From Paraburkholderia saeva (GTDB lineage: Bacteria > Pseudomonadota > Gammaproteobacteria > Burkholderiales > Burkholderiaceae), in contig NZ_CAJQZC010000003.1 in the NCBI RefSeq assembly GCF_907164555.1, positions 248,001 to 312,000 on the forward strand: 64,000 nt of DNA, given 5' to 3'. The translations under genes were made by a program, and so were the position numbers. Positions 63,982 through 64,000 of the stretch are shown piece after piece. The number at the start of each line of letters is the position of its first letter. Positions within the stretch are counted from its first letter, which is position 1. The notes beneath the pieces were generated by a model. It was not told the DNA's origin and did no database searches. It saw only the letters and a program-made list of their open reading frames with translations.

Positions 63982-64000
63982 ATGAAGTCAATCAGCCGCA
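63978..64000 (+). CDS. Start of a probable AtzH-like (DUF3225) gene, cut by window edge
   Basis: ATG 63978 overlaps the AtzE-like stop (ATGA) and the seven full codons read MNEVNQP, like the INxP start of DUF3225/AtzH proteins which follow atzE in many genomes. Only position and seven residues support the call. Confidence 0.5.

Overview
The window reads as chromosomal DNA of a Burkholderiaceae bacterium, most like Paraburkholderia or Caballeronia. Reasons: high GC coding sequence, two DUF4148 small secreted proteins, a monomeric NADP isocitrate dehydrogenase, HupB-type HU, a YceH/DUF480 protein, and many regulator-plus-catabolic-operon modules. This placement comes from gene content; no rRNA, tRNA, phage, IS element or CRISPR array was seen.

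Layout. 1-2.5 kb: the 5' end of a PLP-dependent serine/threonine dehydratase runs off the left edge (minus strand), followed by a 42-codon ORF, a TlpA-like thioredoxin with a translationally coupled leader ORF, and a lone receiver domain. 2.8-9.2 kb: acyl-CoA metabolism (3-hydroxyacyl-CoA dehydrogenase, etfB-etfA, AraC regulator, acyl-CoA dehydrogenase). 9.3-14.4 kb: 2-keto-3-deoxy-L-arabonate dehydratase, a TetR/SDR/NAD-binding module with paired operators, and zwf. 14.6-21.1 kb: monomeric icd and a three-subunit molybdenum hydroxylase. 21.1-28.3 kb: squalene/phytoene synthase, a NUP-family protein and a four-gene HlyD/ABC-2/outer-membrane exporter.

28.6-38 kb: DUF4148 protein, a ThiE-like protein, a membrane protein, a catalase-fold protein lacking the usual distal His, an EamA transporter with a very His-rich tail, and an AroQ/Gfo-Idh/MHS-transporter operon with a divergent LysR regulator. 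38-45 kb: alpha-ketoglutarate semialdehyde dehydrogenase (which can act with the dehydratase at 9.3 kb in non-phosphorylated L-arabinose breakdown), a Tag-family glycosylase without most zinc ligands, an esterase, a cdd/nucleoside hydrolase pair, YceH, HU, an Asp/Glu racemase and a lipoprotein. 45.4-53 kb: a complete galactoside-type operon (ATPase, binding protein, two permeases, GH42 beta-galactosidase) with a divergent LacI regulator and two identical 16-bp palindromic operators.

53.3-64 kb: a second DUF4148 protein, a truncated chemoreceptor-like protein, then the most unusual locus: a nucleoside-type (BMP family) ABC importer with a TetR regulator, divergent from an isochorismatase-family hydrolase, an amidase, an AtzG-like (DUF4089) small protein, an AtzE-like amidase and the first codons of a probable AtzH-like (DUF3225) gene cut by the right edge. 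Together they look like a nitrogen-scavenging pathway for a ureido or amide compound imported through the BMP system; the substrate cannot be read from the sequence.
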